Positions 35,302 to 45,732 of a stretch of DNA of 64,000 nucleotides are shown piece after piece. Both the position numbers and the translations under genes were made by a program. The DNA is taken from assembly GCF_027533845.1 (NCBI RefSeq), contig NZ_JAPZVN010000001.1, positions 744,001-808,000 of the forward strand. Direction: 5' to 3'. The stretch is from Streptomyces sp. RPT161 (GTDB lineage: Bacteria > Actinomycetota > Actinomycetes > Streptomycetales > Streptomycetaceae). Under the pieces are notes generated by a model, which was given only the letters and a program-made list of their open reading frames with translations, was not told the DNA's origin and did no database searches. The stretch's first letter is position 1. Each line of letters starts with the position of its first letter.

Positions 35302-35387
35302 TACATCCAGTTACACGGTGAATGTGTCCGGATGAGCACGGCCGCGGGCCGCACGTCCCGTAGGCAGACCTTCCGAGGGGATGAGCG

Positions 35388-35693
35388 ATGGCAGATTTCT
35401 CCCGACTCCCTGGCCCCAATGCCGATCTATGGGACTGGCAACTGGTGGCCGCCTGCCGCGGCGTCGACAGCTCGCTGTTCTTCCACCCTGAGGGCGAGCG
35501 GGGCGCTGCCCGCAGCTCCCGCGAGGCCGCCGCCAAGGAGGTGTGCATGCGCTGCCCGGTCCGCGCGGCGTGTGCGGCCCATGCGCTGGCGGTGCGTGAG
35601 CCGTACGGCGTCTGGGGCGGGCTCACCGAGGACGAGCGCGAGGAGATGATGGGCCGTTCGCGGAACCGGCTGATCAGCAGTCCCAGCAACTGA
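35388..35693 (+). CDS. whiD: WhiD, Wbl-family iron-sulfur regulator of sporulation
   Basis: A 101-aa WhiB-like protein. Four cluster ligands are at Cys23, Cys53, Cys56 and Cys62, the exact spacing reported for WhiD, and the G-V-W-G-G turn is at 74-78. Wbl proteins carry a nitric-oxide- and oxygen-sensitive 4Fe-4S cluster and act through the principal sigma factor; WhiD is needed for late sporulation, septum placement and spore wall thickening. ATG 35388 has GAGGGG seven bases ahead. Divergent from bldM, as in other Streptomyces. Confidence 0.97.
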   Translation: MADFSRLPGPNADLWDWQLVAACRGVDSSLFFHPEGERGAARSSREAAAKEVCMRCPVRAACAAHALAVREPYGVWGGLTEDEREEMMGRSRNRLISSPSN

Positions 35694-35972
35694 AGGAACG
35701 CTTCTGCGTCCCGCTGCCGGACCTCCCTCCACGGGACGGCTACCCGCGGGACCAGCCGAACAAGGCGCGCCGCACCGCGCGTTGGGTTTCCGTATGCGCC
35801 GGAAGGCACGGCCCGCGCGACGGCCGTTTGCACCGTTCGAGCGATCCCGACGGGTGCGTGCGCCGAATGGCCTAACAGTCCGACGCAACAGAACCACCCG
35901 TGCGGCGGCTCCCCATCACCCGTTCGGATCAACCGGCCGGGGCTCATCGCGGGACGGCGGCGCTCCCGCCGG

Positions 35973-36905
35973 TCACAGAGCGGCCAGGGCGCGGGCGGCC
36001 GCGGTCTCCAGATGCGTGAGCATCGCGTTCACCGCGGGCACGTGCTCCAGGTCGGGCAGCGTCAGGGCGACGACCTCACGGCGCACCGCCGGGGCCGTCT
36101 CGACCACCGCGATCCCCTTGGGGCGTACCGACTGCAGTGCGAGCTCCGGCAGCATCGCGACGCCGAGGCCGGCACCGACCAGACCCGCGACGGCCGGGTA
36201 GTCGTCGGTGGCGAAGTCGATCCGGGGGGTGAAACCCGCGTCCTCGCACACCTCCACCAAGTGGCGGCGGCAGCGCGGGCAGCCCGCGATCCACTGCTCG
36301 TCGGCGAGCTGGGCGATCTCCACCGGGCCGCGCTCGGCGGCCGCCCGCGCCAGCCGGTGCCCGGTGGGCACCAGGCCTACCAGACGGTCGGTGAGCAGCG
36401 GCCGCACCACCAGGTCGCCCCACTCCGTCTCGGCGGGCTCGGCGGGCACGTCGAGGTAGCGGAAGGCGAGGGCCACCTCGCAGTCGCCGCCACGCACCAT
36501 CTCGACGGACTGCGGCGGCTCGGCCTCCTCGAGCGAGACCTGCGTCCCGGGGTGCGCGGTGCGCATCTCCGCCACGGCGGCGGGCACGATCGTCGAGCTG
36601 CCCGAGGGGAACGAGACCATCCGCACCCGCCCGGCGCGCAGCCCGGCGATGGCGGCGACCTCCTCCTCGGCCGCGGTGAGCCCGGCGAGGATCCCGGCGG
36701 CGTGCCGGGTGAGCGCCTCGCCCGCCTCCGTCAGCCGCATCTCCCGGCCGGCGCGGATGAGCAGCGGCGTGCCCGCGGACTGCTCCAGCGCCTTCATCTG
36801 CTGGCTCACCGCGGGCTGGGTGCAGCCGAGTTCACGCGCGGCGGCGGAGAAGGAACCGCTTCGGGAAACCGCGCGCAGTACCCGGAGATGGCGTGCTTCG
36901 ATCAC
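35973..36905 (-). CDS. LysR-family transcriptional regulator
   Basis: A 310-aa regulator. The N-terminal winged helix-turn-helix (residues 1-60; SGSFSAAARELGCTQPAVSQQMKALEQ) is classical, and residues about 90-300 form the periplasmic-binding-like effector domain (MVSFPSGSSTIVPAAVAEMR). GTG 36905 is the family start. It is divergent from the class V aminotransferase-fold gene with 95 bases between, the usual LysR arrangement, so that gene and perhaps the following ones are likely targets. Three cysteines near 213-222 (CPRCRRHLVEVC) might sense redox or metal, which is speculative. Confidence 0.93.
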   Translation of the reverse strand: MIEARHLRVLRAVSRSGSFSAAARELGCTQPAVSQQMKALEQSAGTPLLIRAGREMRLTEAGEALTRHAAGILAGLTAAEEEVAAIAGLRAGRVRMVSFPSGSSTIVPAAVAEMRTAHPGTQVSLEEAEPPQSVEMVRGGDCEVALAFRYLDVPAEPAETEWGDLVVRPLLTDRLVGLVPTGHRLARAAAERGPVEIAQLADEQWIAGCPRCRRHLVEVCEDAGFTPRIDFATDDYPAVAGLVGAGLGVAMLPELALQSVRPKGIAVVETAPAVRREVVALTLPDLEHVPAVNAMLTHLETAAARALAAL

Positions 36906-37000
36906 GCTCCAACCATAAGACGCCCTTAGGGGTGAATGTCAATTTTCGGCATGGACTTTGAGGTCGGCGGCGGGCACTCTGGTGTTCGAGGGAGGGCATC

Positions 37001-38095
37001 ATGAGTCACACGGACAACGACAGCAGGGGCACGGCGAACGGCCTGACCAGCCTGGCGGAGGCCGAGTTCGCGCCGCGCACCACGTATCTCAACACCGCGT
37101 CCAGCGGCCTCGGCCCGGCGAGGGCGGCGGAGGCGGTCCAGCGCGCCGCGCGGGCCTGGCCCACCGGGGACTTCTCCGACTACGACCCGGCGGTGGCCGC
37201 GTCCCGAGCGGCGTTCGCGCGCATCGCGGGGGTTCCCCCGGAGCGGGTCGCCGAGGGCGCCTCGGTCTCGGTGTACGCGGGGCTGATCGCGGCCGGTCTG
37301 CCGTCGGGCGCCGAAGTCCTGGTCGCCGAGGGCGACTTCAGCTCCCTGGTCAATCCGTTCGCGGTCCGCGCCGACCTCAAGCTGCACACCGCGCCGCTGG
37401 AGCGGATGGCCGAGGAGATCGGCCCGGGCACGGCGCTGGTGGCCGTCAGCTCGGTCCAGTCGGCCGACGGCCGGCTCGCCGACCTCGACGCGATACGGAC
37501 CGCGGCCGCCGCGCACGGCGCCCGCACCCTGGTCGACGCCACGCAGTCGGCGGGCTGGCTGCCGCTGCGCGCCGGCGACTTCGACTATGTGGTGTGCGCG
37601 GGCTTCAAGTGGCTGCTCGCTCCGCGGGGCGTGTGCTTCCTGGCGATAGGCGAGTCCGCGGCCGCCGAGTTGCCGCCCGCCTTCGCGGGGTGGCTGGCGG
37701 GCGAGGAGCCGTGGGAGTCCTGCTACGGGCCGATCGCCCAACTCGCCACCTCTGCACGGCGGTTCGACCACTCCCCGGCGTACCTGTGCTACATCGGCGC
37801 CGCCGCGTCACTGGCGTTGATCGAGGAGACCGGCGTCGAGACGATCCACGCGCACAACCTGGCGCTGGCCGACCGGTTCACCGTGGGCCTCGCCGAGTTG
37901 GGGTACCAGGCGGTGGGCACCGGTGGCTCCGCCATCGTCTCCGTGCCCGGCCTGGGAGCGGCGGCGGAGCGACTGGAGCGCGCCGGTATCCAGGTATCGG
38001 CGCGGGCGGGGAACCTGCGCGCGTCCTTCCATCTGTACAACTCGGCCCAGGACGTGGACCGGATACTCGACGCCCTGCCGGCGCCCGGCCACTAG
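37001..38095 (+). CDS. PLP-dependent aminotransferase class V-fold enzyme
   Basis: A 364-aa fold-type I PLP enzyme. TYLNTASSGLGP near the N-terminus, the cofactor Asp in LVDATQSAGWLPL and the Schiff-base Lys in CAGFKWLLAPRG are in the right order for the NifS/isopenicillin-epimerase-like class V group. It lacks the active-site Cys loop of cysteine desulfurases, so it more likely epimerises, lyases or transaminates an amino acid. Start ATG 37001 has GGGAGGG ahead. Divergent from the LysR gene and followed by a MOSC-domain gene, a partnership with sulfur-carrier themes, but the substrate is not determinable. Confidence 0.9.
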   Translation: MSHTDNDSRGTANGLTSLAEAEFAPRTTYLNTASSGLGPARAAEAVQRAARAWPTGDFSDYDPAVAASRAAFARIAGVPPERVAEGASVSVYAGLIAAGLPSGAEVLVAEGDFSSLVNPFAVRADLKLHTAPLERMAEEIGPGTALVAVSSVQSADGRLADLDAIRTAAAAHGARTLVDATQSAGWLPLRAGDFDYVVCAGFKWLLAPRGVCFLAIGESAAAELPPAFAGWLAGEEPWESCYGPIAQLATSARRFDHSPAYLCYIGAAASLALIEETGVETIHAHNLALADRFTVGLAELGYQAVGTGGSAIVSVPGLGAAAERLERAGIQVSARAGNLRASFHLYNSAQDVDRILDALPAPGH

Positions 38096-38154
38096 TCCCG
38101 CGGGGGACGCGTAATGCTGTCGCCTCCAGTGGTCTTCGCCCGTAGCGTCGGAGC

Positions 38155-38805
38155 ATGAGGCTGCTGTCGGTGAACATCGGGGTGGAGCGCTCCAACCCGT
38201 GGAAGAAGAACGCGACGGGCACCGGGATCGACAAGCGACCGGTCGAGGGTGCGGTCGAGGTCCGGGCGCCCGGACCGAAGGGCACCGGTGCGGTCGGGCT
38301 GGCGGGCGACCGGGTGCACGACGTGAAGAACCACGGCGGGGACGACCAGGCCGTGTACGCCTATGCGAGGGAGGATCTGGATGACTGGGAGACGATAGTC
38401 GGCCGGGAACTGCCCAACGGTGCCTTCGGGGAGAACCTGACCACCACCGGCCTGGACGTCAACGACGCGCTGATCGGGGAGCGTTGGCGCATCGGCCCCG
38501 ACGTACTGCTCGAAGTCTCCTGCCCGCGCATCCCGTGTTCCACGTTCCAGGGCTGGCTGGACCGTCCTGGCTGGATCAGGCAGTTCACCGTCGCCGCGCT
38601 GCCCGGACCGTATCTGCGGGTGGTCCAGCCTGGCGAGATCCGGGCCGGGGACCCCATCGTGATCGAGTCCCGGCCATCCCACCGGGTGACCGTCTCGCTC
38701 ACCTTTCGGGCGATGACGGGGCAACCGCAGCTGTTGCCAAGGCTGTTGGAGGCAGAGGCGCTTCCCGACGAGATCAAGGAGGTCGCCCGAAGGAGGACGA
38801 GCTGA
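38155..38805 (+). CDS. MOSC domain-containing protein (YiiM-like)
   Basis: A 216-aa MOSC protein. The core GDRVHDVKNHGGDDQAVYAYAREDLDDWE, the FGENLTTTGLDVNDALIGERW strand pair and the conserved cysteines in EVSCPRIPCSTFQGW match YiiM-type members, which bind molybdenum cofactor and reduce N-hydroxylated compounds or otherwise handle sulfur/molybdenum. The C-terminal 3-alpha part (HRVTVSLTFRAMTG) is also present. It lies 59 bases after the aminotransferase-fold gene and just before an SDR gene on the same strand, so an operon is likely. Confidence 0.9.
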   Translation: MRLLSVNIGVERSNPWKKNATGTGIDKRPVEGAVEVRAPGPKGTGAVGLAGDRVHDVKNHGGDDQAVYAYAREDLDDWETIVGRELPNGAFGENLTTTGLDVNDALIGERWRIGPDVLLEVSCPRIPCSTFQGWLDRPGWIRQFTVAALPGPYLRVVQPGEIRAGDPIVIESRPSHRVTVSLTFRAMTGQPQLLPRLLEAEALPDEIKEVARRRTS

Positions 38806-38834
38806 AGCGGTGGCGGAGGCCCTAGCCTCGCTTC

Positions 38835-39608
38835 ATGACCACTTCACTGATCACGGGAGCGACGGCGGGCCTCGGTGCCGCCTTCGCACGGCGGCTGGCG
38901 GACGACGGGCATGACCTGGTCCTGGTGGCGCGCGACGGCAAACGGCTGGAGGACAGCGCGCAGGAACTGCGCAAGCGCCATGGCGTGCGGGTTCAGGTGC
39001 TGGTCGCCGACCTGTCCACCGAGGAGGGTGTCACGGCGGTGGAGTCACGGCTCGCCGACCGGTCCGAGCCGGTTGACGTGCTGGTGAACAACGCGGGCTT
39101 CGGCAACCGCGAGGCGTTCCTGAACGCACCGGTGGCCGAGGAGTTGACGATGCTCAAGGTGCACTGCGAGGCGGTGCTGCGGCTCACCTACGCGGCGGCG
39201 GAGGCGATGCGGGAGCGCGGCCGGGGCTTCGTCATCAACGTGGCATCGGTGGCGGCGTTCCTGCCACGCGGTACGTACGCGGCGAGCAAGGCGTGGGTGG
39301 TTCGGTTCACCCAGGGTGTGGCCCGTGAACTCGCGGGCAGCGGTGTGCGGTTGATGGCGCTGTGCCCGGGGTTCGTGCGCACGGAGTTCCACCAGCGGGC
39401 CGGTATGGACGCCAGCGGCATCCCCGACTGGGCCTGGCTGGACGCGGACAAGGTGGTGGCCGCGGCCATCCGCGACCTGGCGGTGGGCAAGGTGGTGAGC
39501 GTGCCCGACGTGCGGTACAAGGCGGTCGTCGGGCTGGCGAAGGTCGTACCGAGCGGGGTGTTCGCCCGGGTCTCCACGAAGGCGGGGCGGCGCTTCGGCC
39601 CCCGCTGA
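38835..39608 (+). CDS. SDR family oxidoreductase
   Basis: A 257-aa classical short-chain dehydrogenase. Cofactor-binding TGATAGLGAAFARRLA (with VARDGKR downstream suggesting NADPH), the NNAGFG motif, catalytic Ser in NVASVAAFLP and the YAASK active site are all in place. The C-terminal MALCPGFVRTEFHQRAGMD is typical of the YqjQ/DltE-like subgroup. It starts 29 bases after the MOSC gene and probably ends that operon; a bidirectional terminator follows. The substrate is unknown. Confidence 0.92.
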   Translation: MTTSLITGATAGLGAAFARRLADDGHDLVLVARDGKRLEDSAQELRKRHGVRVQVLVADLSTEEGVTAVESRLADRSEPVDVLVNNAGFGNREAFLNAPVAEELTMLKVHCEAVLRLTYAAAEAMRERGRGFVINVASVAAFLPRGTYAASKAWVVRFTQGVARELAGSGVRLMALCPGFVRTEFHQRAGMDASGIPDWAWLDADKVVAAAIRDLAVGKVVSVPDVRYKAVVGLAKVVPSGVFARVSTKAGRRFGPR

Positions 39609-39630
39609 GCGTCAGCCCGGCCGGCAACGC

Positions 39631-39678
39631 ACGAGGCCCCGGGCCCACCGCTCGGCGGTGGGGACCCGGGACCTTCGT
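39631..39678. terminator. Bidirectional terminator between SDR gene and groEL
   Basis: A long hairpin with an 8-bp core (CCCACCGC/GCGGTGGG, 39644-39651 with 39655-39662), a 2-base bulge and a further 12 pairs reaching ACGA/TCGT at the base. It lies between two converging genes. Confidence 0.8.
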
Positions 39679-39698
39679 GGAACTACGCGCTACCCAGC

Positions 39699-41336
<1,638 letters not shown>

Positions 41337-41463
41337 CTACCTCGTCTATTCCTCGTCAGAGACCGCGCCCCGGGCCCCGGTCCAACGGACGCGGAAAACC
41401 CGGGGCGGGATCACGGCTGCGTGTAGTGGAGCCGGTCGGCACGCCCCCTCGGGCGCGCCTTGA

Positions 41464-41769
41464 TTACTTCTCGACGATCGCGAGGACGTCGCGGGCCGAG
41501 AGGACGAGGTACTCCTCGTTGTTGTACTTGACCTCGGTGCCGCCGTACTTGCTGTACAGCACGACGTCGCCGACCTTGACGTCGAGCTCGACGCGCTTGC
41601 CGTCCTCGAAGCGACCCGGGCCGATGGCGAGGACGACGCCCTCCTGGGGCTTCTCCTTCGCAGTGTCCGGGATGACCAGGCCCGAGGCCGTGGTCTGCTC
41701 GGCGTCGAGCGGCTGGACCACGATGCGGTCCTCGAGCGGCTTGATGGCAACCTTGCTGGCGGTCGTCAC
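41464..41769 (-). CDS. groES: Co-chaperonin GroES
   Basis: A 101-aa lid subunit for GroEL. The family signature [19 protein letters not shown] starts near residue 9, and the mobile loop [16 protein letters not shown] and the [10 protein letters not shown] strand are intact. The start codon is GTG 41769. First gene of the groES-groEL operon; its promoter overlaps CIRCE operators about 130-170 bases upstream, so heat-shock control by HrcA is expected. Confidence 0.98.
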   Translation of the reverse strand: MTTASKVAIKPLEDRIVVQPLDAEQTTASGLVIPDTAKEKPQEGVVLAIGPGRFEDGKRVELDVKVGDVVLYSKYGGTEVKYNNEEYLVLSARDVLAIVEK

Positions 41770-41868
41770 GATCCGACCTCCCCCTTCGGAGAGTTCACAG
41801 GAGTGTGTGTCTTGGGGTGGCGACCTGGTAGATCCGTCGTCGCGGGTGCCGGACCTGCCTCGTCGCTG

Positions 41869-41895
41869 TTGGCACTCTGCGGTGCGGAGTGCCAG
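41869..41895. promoter_or_regulatory. CIRCE operator, proximal copy (HrcA site)
   Basis: TTGGCACTC, nine bases, GAGTGCCAG: a CIRCE inverted repeat with one deviation from TTAGCACTC-N9-GAGTGCTAA in each arm. It lies just downstream of the groES -10 element, where repressor would block initiation. Confidence 0.93.
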
Positions 41896-41900
41896 AGCCG

Positions 41901-41929
41901 AGCCTAGAACTCCGTTAGCACTCGGTCAA
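41901..41929 (-). promoter_or_regulatory. groES-groEL promoter
   Basis: On the - strand TTGACC (41929-41924) and TAGGCT (41906-41901) are separated by 17 bases, a good vegetative sigma promoter. The -35 lies within the spacer of the distal CIRCE copy and the start point falls in the proximal copy. Confidence 0.88.
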
Positions 41930-41941
41930 GCGGAGTGCCAG
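41915..41941. promoter_or_regulatory. CIRCE operator, distal copy (HrcA site)
   Basis: TTAGCACTC, nine bases, GAGTGCCAG. The left arm is a perfect consensus. The spacer contains the groES -35 hexamer, so HrcA binding would occlude polymerase directly. Confidence 0.95.
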
Positions 41942-42036
41942 CGCGCCGGGGTGCGCCGCCGCGGGCTTCCCTCCTCACGGGGGCGGGTACCCACTCCCCG
42001 TTCGGACCGCCAACCCCGGAGCACGAGAATGGTGCT

Positions 42037-43200
42037 GTGGATGTTGACGGCTTCTCCTCTCTTCTCGCGCCCGACGGCCAGGCCTTGCTCGACCAGTTGC
42101 GCGGGTTCGACCCCGCGGACGAGATCGCGATCGTGACGCGGTTGCGGCGGGCGTACCCGGCGGAGATCGTGGGGGCGGCGCTGACGCAGGCGCGCTTGCG
42201 GGGGCGGGCGGAGGCCAAGTTCGGGGCGGACGCGCACCGGATGTACTTCACCCCGGACGGCGTCGAGCAGGCGACGCGGACCGTGGTGGCGGAGCACCGG
42301 GCGGCACGGTTCGCCGGGCTGGGGACACGGCGGGTGGCCGACCTGTGCTGCGGGATCGGCGGCGACGCGATCGCCCTCGCCCGCAAGGGGATCGAGGTGC
42401 TCGCCGTGGACCGCTCACCGCTGACCTGCGCGGTCGCCCAGGCCAACGCGCGCGCCCTGGGCCTGGACGGACTGATCGAGGTGCGCCGGGCGGATGTCGC
42501 CGAGGTGGCGACGGACGGGTACGACGCGGTCTTCGTCGACCCGGCCCGCCGCGGCGGCCGTGGCCGGGTGTTCGACCCCGAGGCGTACTCGCCCCCGCTG
42601 TCCTGGGCGGTGGCCGCCGCCCGCAAGGCCCCGCACGCAGCGCTCAAGGTCGCCCCCGGCATCCCGCACGACGCGGTACCGGAGGACGCCGAGGCCGAGT
42701 GGGTCTCGGACCGGGGAGACGTCAAGGAGGCCGTGCTGTGGTTCGGCACCGGACCCGGCGCCCGGCGCGCCACCCTGCTGCCCGACGGCGCCGCGCTGAC
42801 CGGCGGCGGCCTGCCGGCACCGCGGGTGGGGCCGGTCGGACGGTACCTCTACGAGCCGGACGGCGCGGTGATCCGCGCCCACCTCGTGGCGGAGGTCGCG
42901 GCGGAACTCGGCGGCCGACTCATCGACGAGACGATCGCCTACATCACCGCGGACGAGCTGCGCCCCACCCCGTACGCCACCGCCTACGAGATCACCGACA
43001 CGCTGCCGTTCAACCTCAAGAGGCTCAAGGCGCTGCTGCGGGAGCGCGAGGTCGGCACGCTCACCGTCAAGAAGCGCGGCTCGGCCGTCGAACCGGAGGA
43101 GCTGCGCAGGCGGCTCAAGCCGCAGGGGCCGAACTCGGCGACGGTACTGCTCACCAGGGTGGCCGGAGCGCCGGCCATGCTCATCGGCGCACCCGCCTGA
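42037..43200 (+). CDS. Class I SAM-dependent methyltransferase with THUMP-like domain
   Basis: A protein of about 387 aa. Motif I for S-adenosylmethionine is VADLCCGIGGDAIALA (about residues 102-117), followed by VLAVDRSPLTCAVAQANA and the YDAVFVDPARRGGRGR catalytic-loop region. The C-terminal part (about 310-385; PFNLKRLKALLREREVGTLTVKKRG) matches the THUMP-like domain of actinobacterial proteins. The role is presumably RNA or nucleic-acid base methylation; the target is not known. The start is uncertain: GTG 42037 precedes the conserved region, but the frame is open to 41935 and no strong Shine-Dalgarno is seen. It is divergent from groES. Confidence 0.85.
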   Translation: MDVDGFSSLLAPDGQALLDQLRGFDPADEIAIVTRLRRAYPAEIVGAALTQARLRGRAEAKFGADAHRMYFTPDGVEQATRTVVAEHRAARFAGLGTRRVADLCCGIGGDAIALARKGIEVLAVDRSPLTCAVAQANARALGLDGLIEVRRADVAEVATDGYDAVFVDPARRGGRGRVFDPEAYSPPLSWAVAAARKAPHAALKVAPGIPHDAVPEDAEAEWVSDRGDVKEAVLWFGTGPGARRATLLPDGAALTGGGLPAPRVGPVGRYLYEPDGAVIRAHLVAEVAAELGGRLIDETIAYITADELRPTPYATAYEITDTLPFNLKRLKALLREREVGTLTVKKRGSAVEPEELRRRLKPQGPNSATVLLTRVAGAPAMLIGAPA

Positions 43201-43206
43201 CGGCCG

Positions 43207-43866
43207 TCAACCGTCCTTGGAGTCACCGGAGTCGGTGAGGCGGTCCAGTTCCGTACGCATCCGGGTGGCGGCCTGCTCCGCCGCGTCGGCGAGCGAGGCG
43301 AGGACATCACCGTTGACGGCGTAGGAGATGGTCTCAAGGCCGGACTCGGAAGGGCGTCCGGTGGGGCCGAGGTGCGCGGAGCGCAGATGGTACGCGGTCT
43401 GACCGGCGGCGGTGATCATGGCGGTGAGGAACTCCCGGGTGGCGACCAGCAGTTCGTGCTGCGGACGCCCGTCGCCCTCCGTGCCGAACAGTGCCCGGAC
43501 GTACTCCGCGGCCAGCCCCAGGTGGGTGATCAGGTGCTCGTGGACCGGGAGATGGCGGTGCTCGGGATAGTCGTGCACGTTCTGCACACCGCGCGCCAGG
43601 ACCGCCGGGCCCCCGTAGACCAGCTGCGGATCGGCGGCCGTCTCACGGAACGGGGCCACGGCGGCGGCCAGCAACGTGGCGTGCTGGAAGGCGAGGTCGG
43701 CCGCCGGATCGTCGGCGCGCTCGGGACTGCGGCCGAGGACGACCAAGGCCGCGGCCACGGAGTCCGCGCGCTGGCGCAGTCTCCTTCGGCCGCTCTCCGG
43801 CTCCTCCAAAGGGCACCCCCTCGCATCGGCGACGCCCGTCAGACTACGAACCGGCACCCCACCCAA
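43207..43866 (-). CDS. Conserved hypothetical protein, mostly helical
   Basis: Up to 219 aa from a TTG at 43866; GTG 43857 is an equally possible start. The sequence is Ala/Arg/Glu-rich and predicted helical, without signal peptide or membrane segment. Notable stretches are QNVHDYPEHRHLPVHEHLITHLGLAAEYVRALFG (five histidines, about residues 95-115) and the C-terminal SLADAAEQAATRMRTELDRL helix. The histidines could bind metal, but I recognise no family. It converges on the methyltransferase gene, with six bases between stops. Confidence 0.65.
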   Translation of the reverse strand: MGGVPVRSLTGVADARGCPLEEPESGRRRLRQRADSVAAALVVLGRSPERADDPAADLAFQHATLLAAAVAPFRETAADPQLVYGGPAVLARGVQNVHDYPEHRHLPVHEHLITHLGLAAEYVRALFGTEGDGRPQHELLVATREFLTAMITAAGQTAYHLRSAHLGPTGRPSESGLETISYAVNGDVLASLADAAEQAATRMRTELDRLTDSGDSKDG

Positions 43867-43923
43867 GGGATATGGTCGCGGCCAATCCCACCTATACGAG
43901 GGAACCTGTCGAAGGCCGCCCGC

Positions 43924-44187
43924 TCAGCCGCCGACCGACTCGAACCGCCAGCGGTGCACCGCGCGGCGCACCAAATCCGCTGGTGGATCCGGGAGTTCCG
44001 GAACCTCGGCGCGGTATCCGCCCTCCCACCAGGTGATCACGAGCACCCGGTCCTCGGGCGCGGTGAGGACCTCGCGGCGCAGCGGTTGACGCTCACCGTC
44101 GGGCTTCAGCTCCCGTACCCACGCCAGGAGGTCGGCGCCGCGCCCCGATACGGCGCGCGCCTCCCACATCAACGCGACGGTCGGCAT
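43924..44187 (-). CDS. Small conserved protein downstream of tsaD, unknown function
   Basis: An 87-aa protein. Its ATG overlaps the tsaD stop by one base (TGATG), so it is probably translationally coupled. The sequence alternates short strands and helices (VALMWEARAVSGRGADLLAWV, then EDRVLVITWWEGG, then LVRRAVHRWRFESV), which would suit a small alpha/beta or ferredoxin-like fold. Trp and Arg are frequent. No family is recognised; operon position suggests a link with t6A synthesis or simply shared expression. Confidence 0.75.
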   Translation of the reverse strand: MPTVALMWEARAVSGRGADLLAWVRELKPDGERQPLRREVLTAPEDRVLVITWWEGGYRAEVPELPDPPADLVRRAVHRWRFESVGG

Positions 44188-45245
44188 CACGCGGCGTGGT
44201 GCTGGCCGGGGACATGCGGTTCGGTCACCGGGAGCGAGGAGTCGGCGGGCAGCTCCCAGTCCGAGGCGGCCCGGCCGCGCGCCACCATCTCGGCGCCCAG
44301 CGCGGCCACCATCGCGCCGTTGTCGGTGCACAACTTCGGTCGCGGCACCCGCAGTTCGATCCCGGCCGCCGCACACCGCTCCTCGGCCATCGCCCGCAGC
44401 CGCGAGTTGGCCGCGACACCGCCGCCCAGCATCAGGTGCTCCACCCCGTGGTCCTTGCAGGCGCGGACCGCCTTGCGGGTCAGCACGTCGGTCACCGCCT
44501 CCTGGAACGACGCCGCGACGTCCGCCACCGGCACCGTCTCGCCCGCGGCCCGCCTGGCCTCGATCCACCGGGCCACCGCGGTCTTCAGCCCCGAGAAGGA
44601 GAAGTCGTACAGCGGGTCGCGCGGCCCGGTCAGCCCCCGCGGGAAGCGGATCGCGTCGGGGTCGCCCTCGCGCGCGTAGCGGTCGATCACCGGACCGCCG
44701 GGGAAGCCCAGCCCCAGCACACGGGCGACCTTGTCGAACGCCTCGCCCGCCGCGTCGTCGATGGTCGAGCCGAGCGGGCGCACGTCCGCGGTGATGTCGG
44801 GGGCCAGCAGCAGCGAGGAGTGGCCGCCGGAGACCAGCAGCGCCATCGTCGGCTCGGGCAGCGCGCCGTGCTCCAACTGGTCCACGCAGATGTGCGAGGC
44901 CAGGTGGTTGACGCCGTACAGCGGCTTGCCCAGCGCGTAGGCGTACGCCTTCGCCGCCGAGACGCCGACCAGCAGCGCTCCGGCCAGCCCCGGGCCCGCG
45001 GTCACCGCGATGCCGTCCAGGTCGCGGGCGGTGACACCGGCGTCCTTGAGCGCCCGCTGGATGGTCGGGACCATCGCCTCCAGGTGCGCCCGGCTCGCGA
45101 CCTCCGGCACCACGCCGCCGAACCTGGCGTGTTCGTCCACGCTGGACGCGACCGCGTCGGCCAGCAGCGTGTGGCCGCGGACCACGCCCACGCCGGTCTC
45201 GTCGCAGGAGGTCTCGATGCCCAGGACGAGGGGTTCGTCAGCCAT
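44187..45245 (-). CDS. tsaD: tRNA t6A37 threonylcarbamoyltransferase TsaD
   Basis: A 352-aa ASKHA-fold enzyme that transfers threonylcarbamoyl to A37 of ANN-decoding tRNAs together with TsaB and TsaE. The N-terminal phosphate loop [15 protein letters not shown], metal histidines in [10 protein letters not shown], and the [10 protein letters not shown] and [14 protein letters not shown] segments are diagnostic. It overlaps the rimI gene by eight bases and is followed by a coupled 87-aa gene; tsaB is first in the same run. tsaE lies nearby in a separate run on the same strand. Confidence 0.97.
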   Translation of the reverse strand: MADEPLVLGIETSCDETGVGVVRGHTLLADAVASSVDEHARFGGVVPEVASRAHLEAMVPTIQRALKDAGVTARDLDGIAVTAGPGLAGALLVGVSAAKAYAYALGKPLYGVNHLASHICVDQLEHGALPEPTMALLVSGGHSSLLLAPDITADVRPLGSTIDDAAGEAFDKVARVLGLGFPGGPVIDRYAREGDPDAIRFPRGLTGPRDPLYDFSFSGLKTAVARWIEARRAAGETVPVADVAASFQEAVTDVLTRKAVRACKDHGVEHLMLGGGVAANSRLRAMAEERCAAAGIELRVPRPKLCTDNGAMVAALGAEMVARGRAASDWELPADSSLPVTEPHVPGQHHAA

Positions 45246-45732
45246 GGATCAGTCCTTGCAGGGGTACGGATGAGGGGTCGGTCAGTCGCATGACGAGGGC
45301 GTCCACGTTGCCCGGCTGGTAGTAGCCGCGCCGGAACCCGATCGGCTCGAAGCCGAAGCGCTCGTAGAGGCGTTGGGCGCGGGCGTTGTCGACCCGCACC
45401 TCCAGGAGTACCTCTCGGCACTCCATGGCGGTGGCCCGGCGCAGCAGGTCGCCGAGCAGCCGGGCGCCGAGTCCGCTGCCCCAGTGGTCGGTGGCGACCG
45501 CGATGGTCTGTACGTCACCGGTCCCGGCCACCGCGGCGAGACCGGCGTAGCCGACGATCCGGCCGCCGTCCTCGGCCACCACGTAGTAGCGGGTCGCCTC
45601 CCGGTGCCGGACTCCGGCCAGTTCGGACCAGAACATGCCGCGCGACCAGGCGTCCTCCGGGAACAGCGCTTCCTCAAGCGCCATCACCGGCTCGATGTCC
45701 CACCAGCGCATCTCGCGCAGCGCGGCGGTCAT
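45238..45732 (-). CDS. rimI: Ribosomal protein S18 alanine N-acetyltransferase
   Basis: A 164-aa GNAT acetyltransferase. The acetyl-CoA loop is [16 protein letters not shown] (about residues 86-101, the Q/RxxGxG/A type) and the C-terminal half has [22 protein letters not shown], typical of RimI. It acetylates the N-terminus of S18 in enterobacteria; actinobacterial copies sit, as here, between tsaB and tsaD and may modify other proteins too. It overlaps both neighbours by a few bases, so the three genes form a tight operon. Confidence 0.93.
   Translation of the reverse strand: MTAALREMRWWDIEPVMALEEALFPEDAWSRGMFWSELAGVRHREATRYYVVAEDGGRIVGYAGLAAVAGTGDVQTIAVATDHWGSGLGARLLGDLLRRATAMECREVLLEVRVDNARAQRLYERFGFEPIGFRRGYYQPGNVDALVMRLTDPSSVPLQGLIHG

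Larger units (their letters stand above)
34836..35387. other. 552-bp divergent regulatory region between bldM and whiD
   Basis: There is no coding frame. It holds the sigma-BldN-type promoter for bldM (34958-34985) and a candidate whiD promoter (35273-35301) within an AT-rich block (35230-35330) that includes a seven-T run at 35252-35258. The middle (about 35040-35220) is GC-rich with nothing recognised. Developmental regulators are expected to bind here. Confidence 0.7.
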
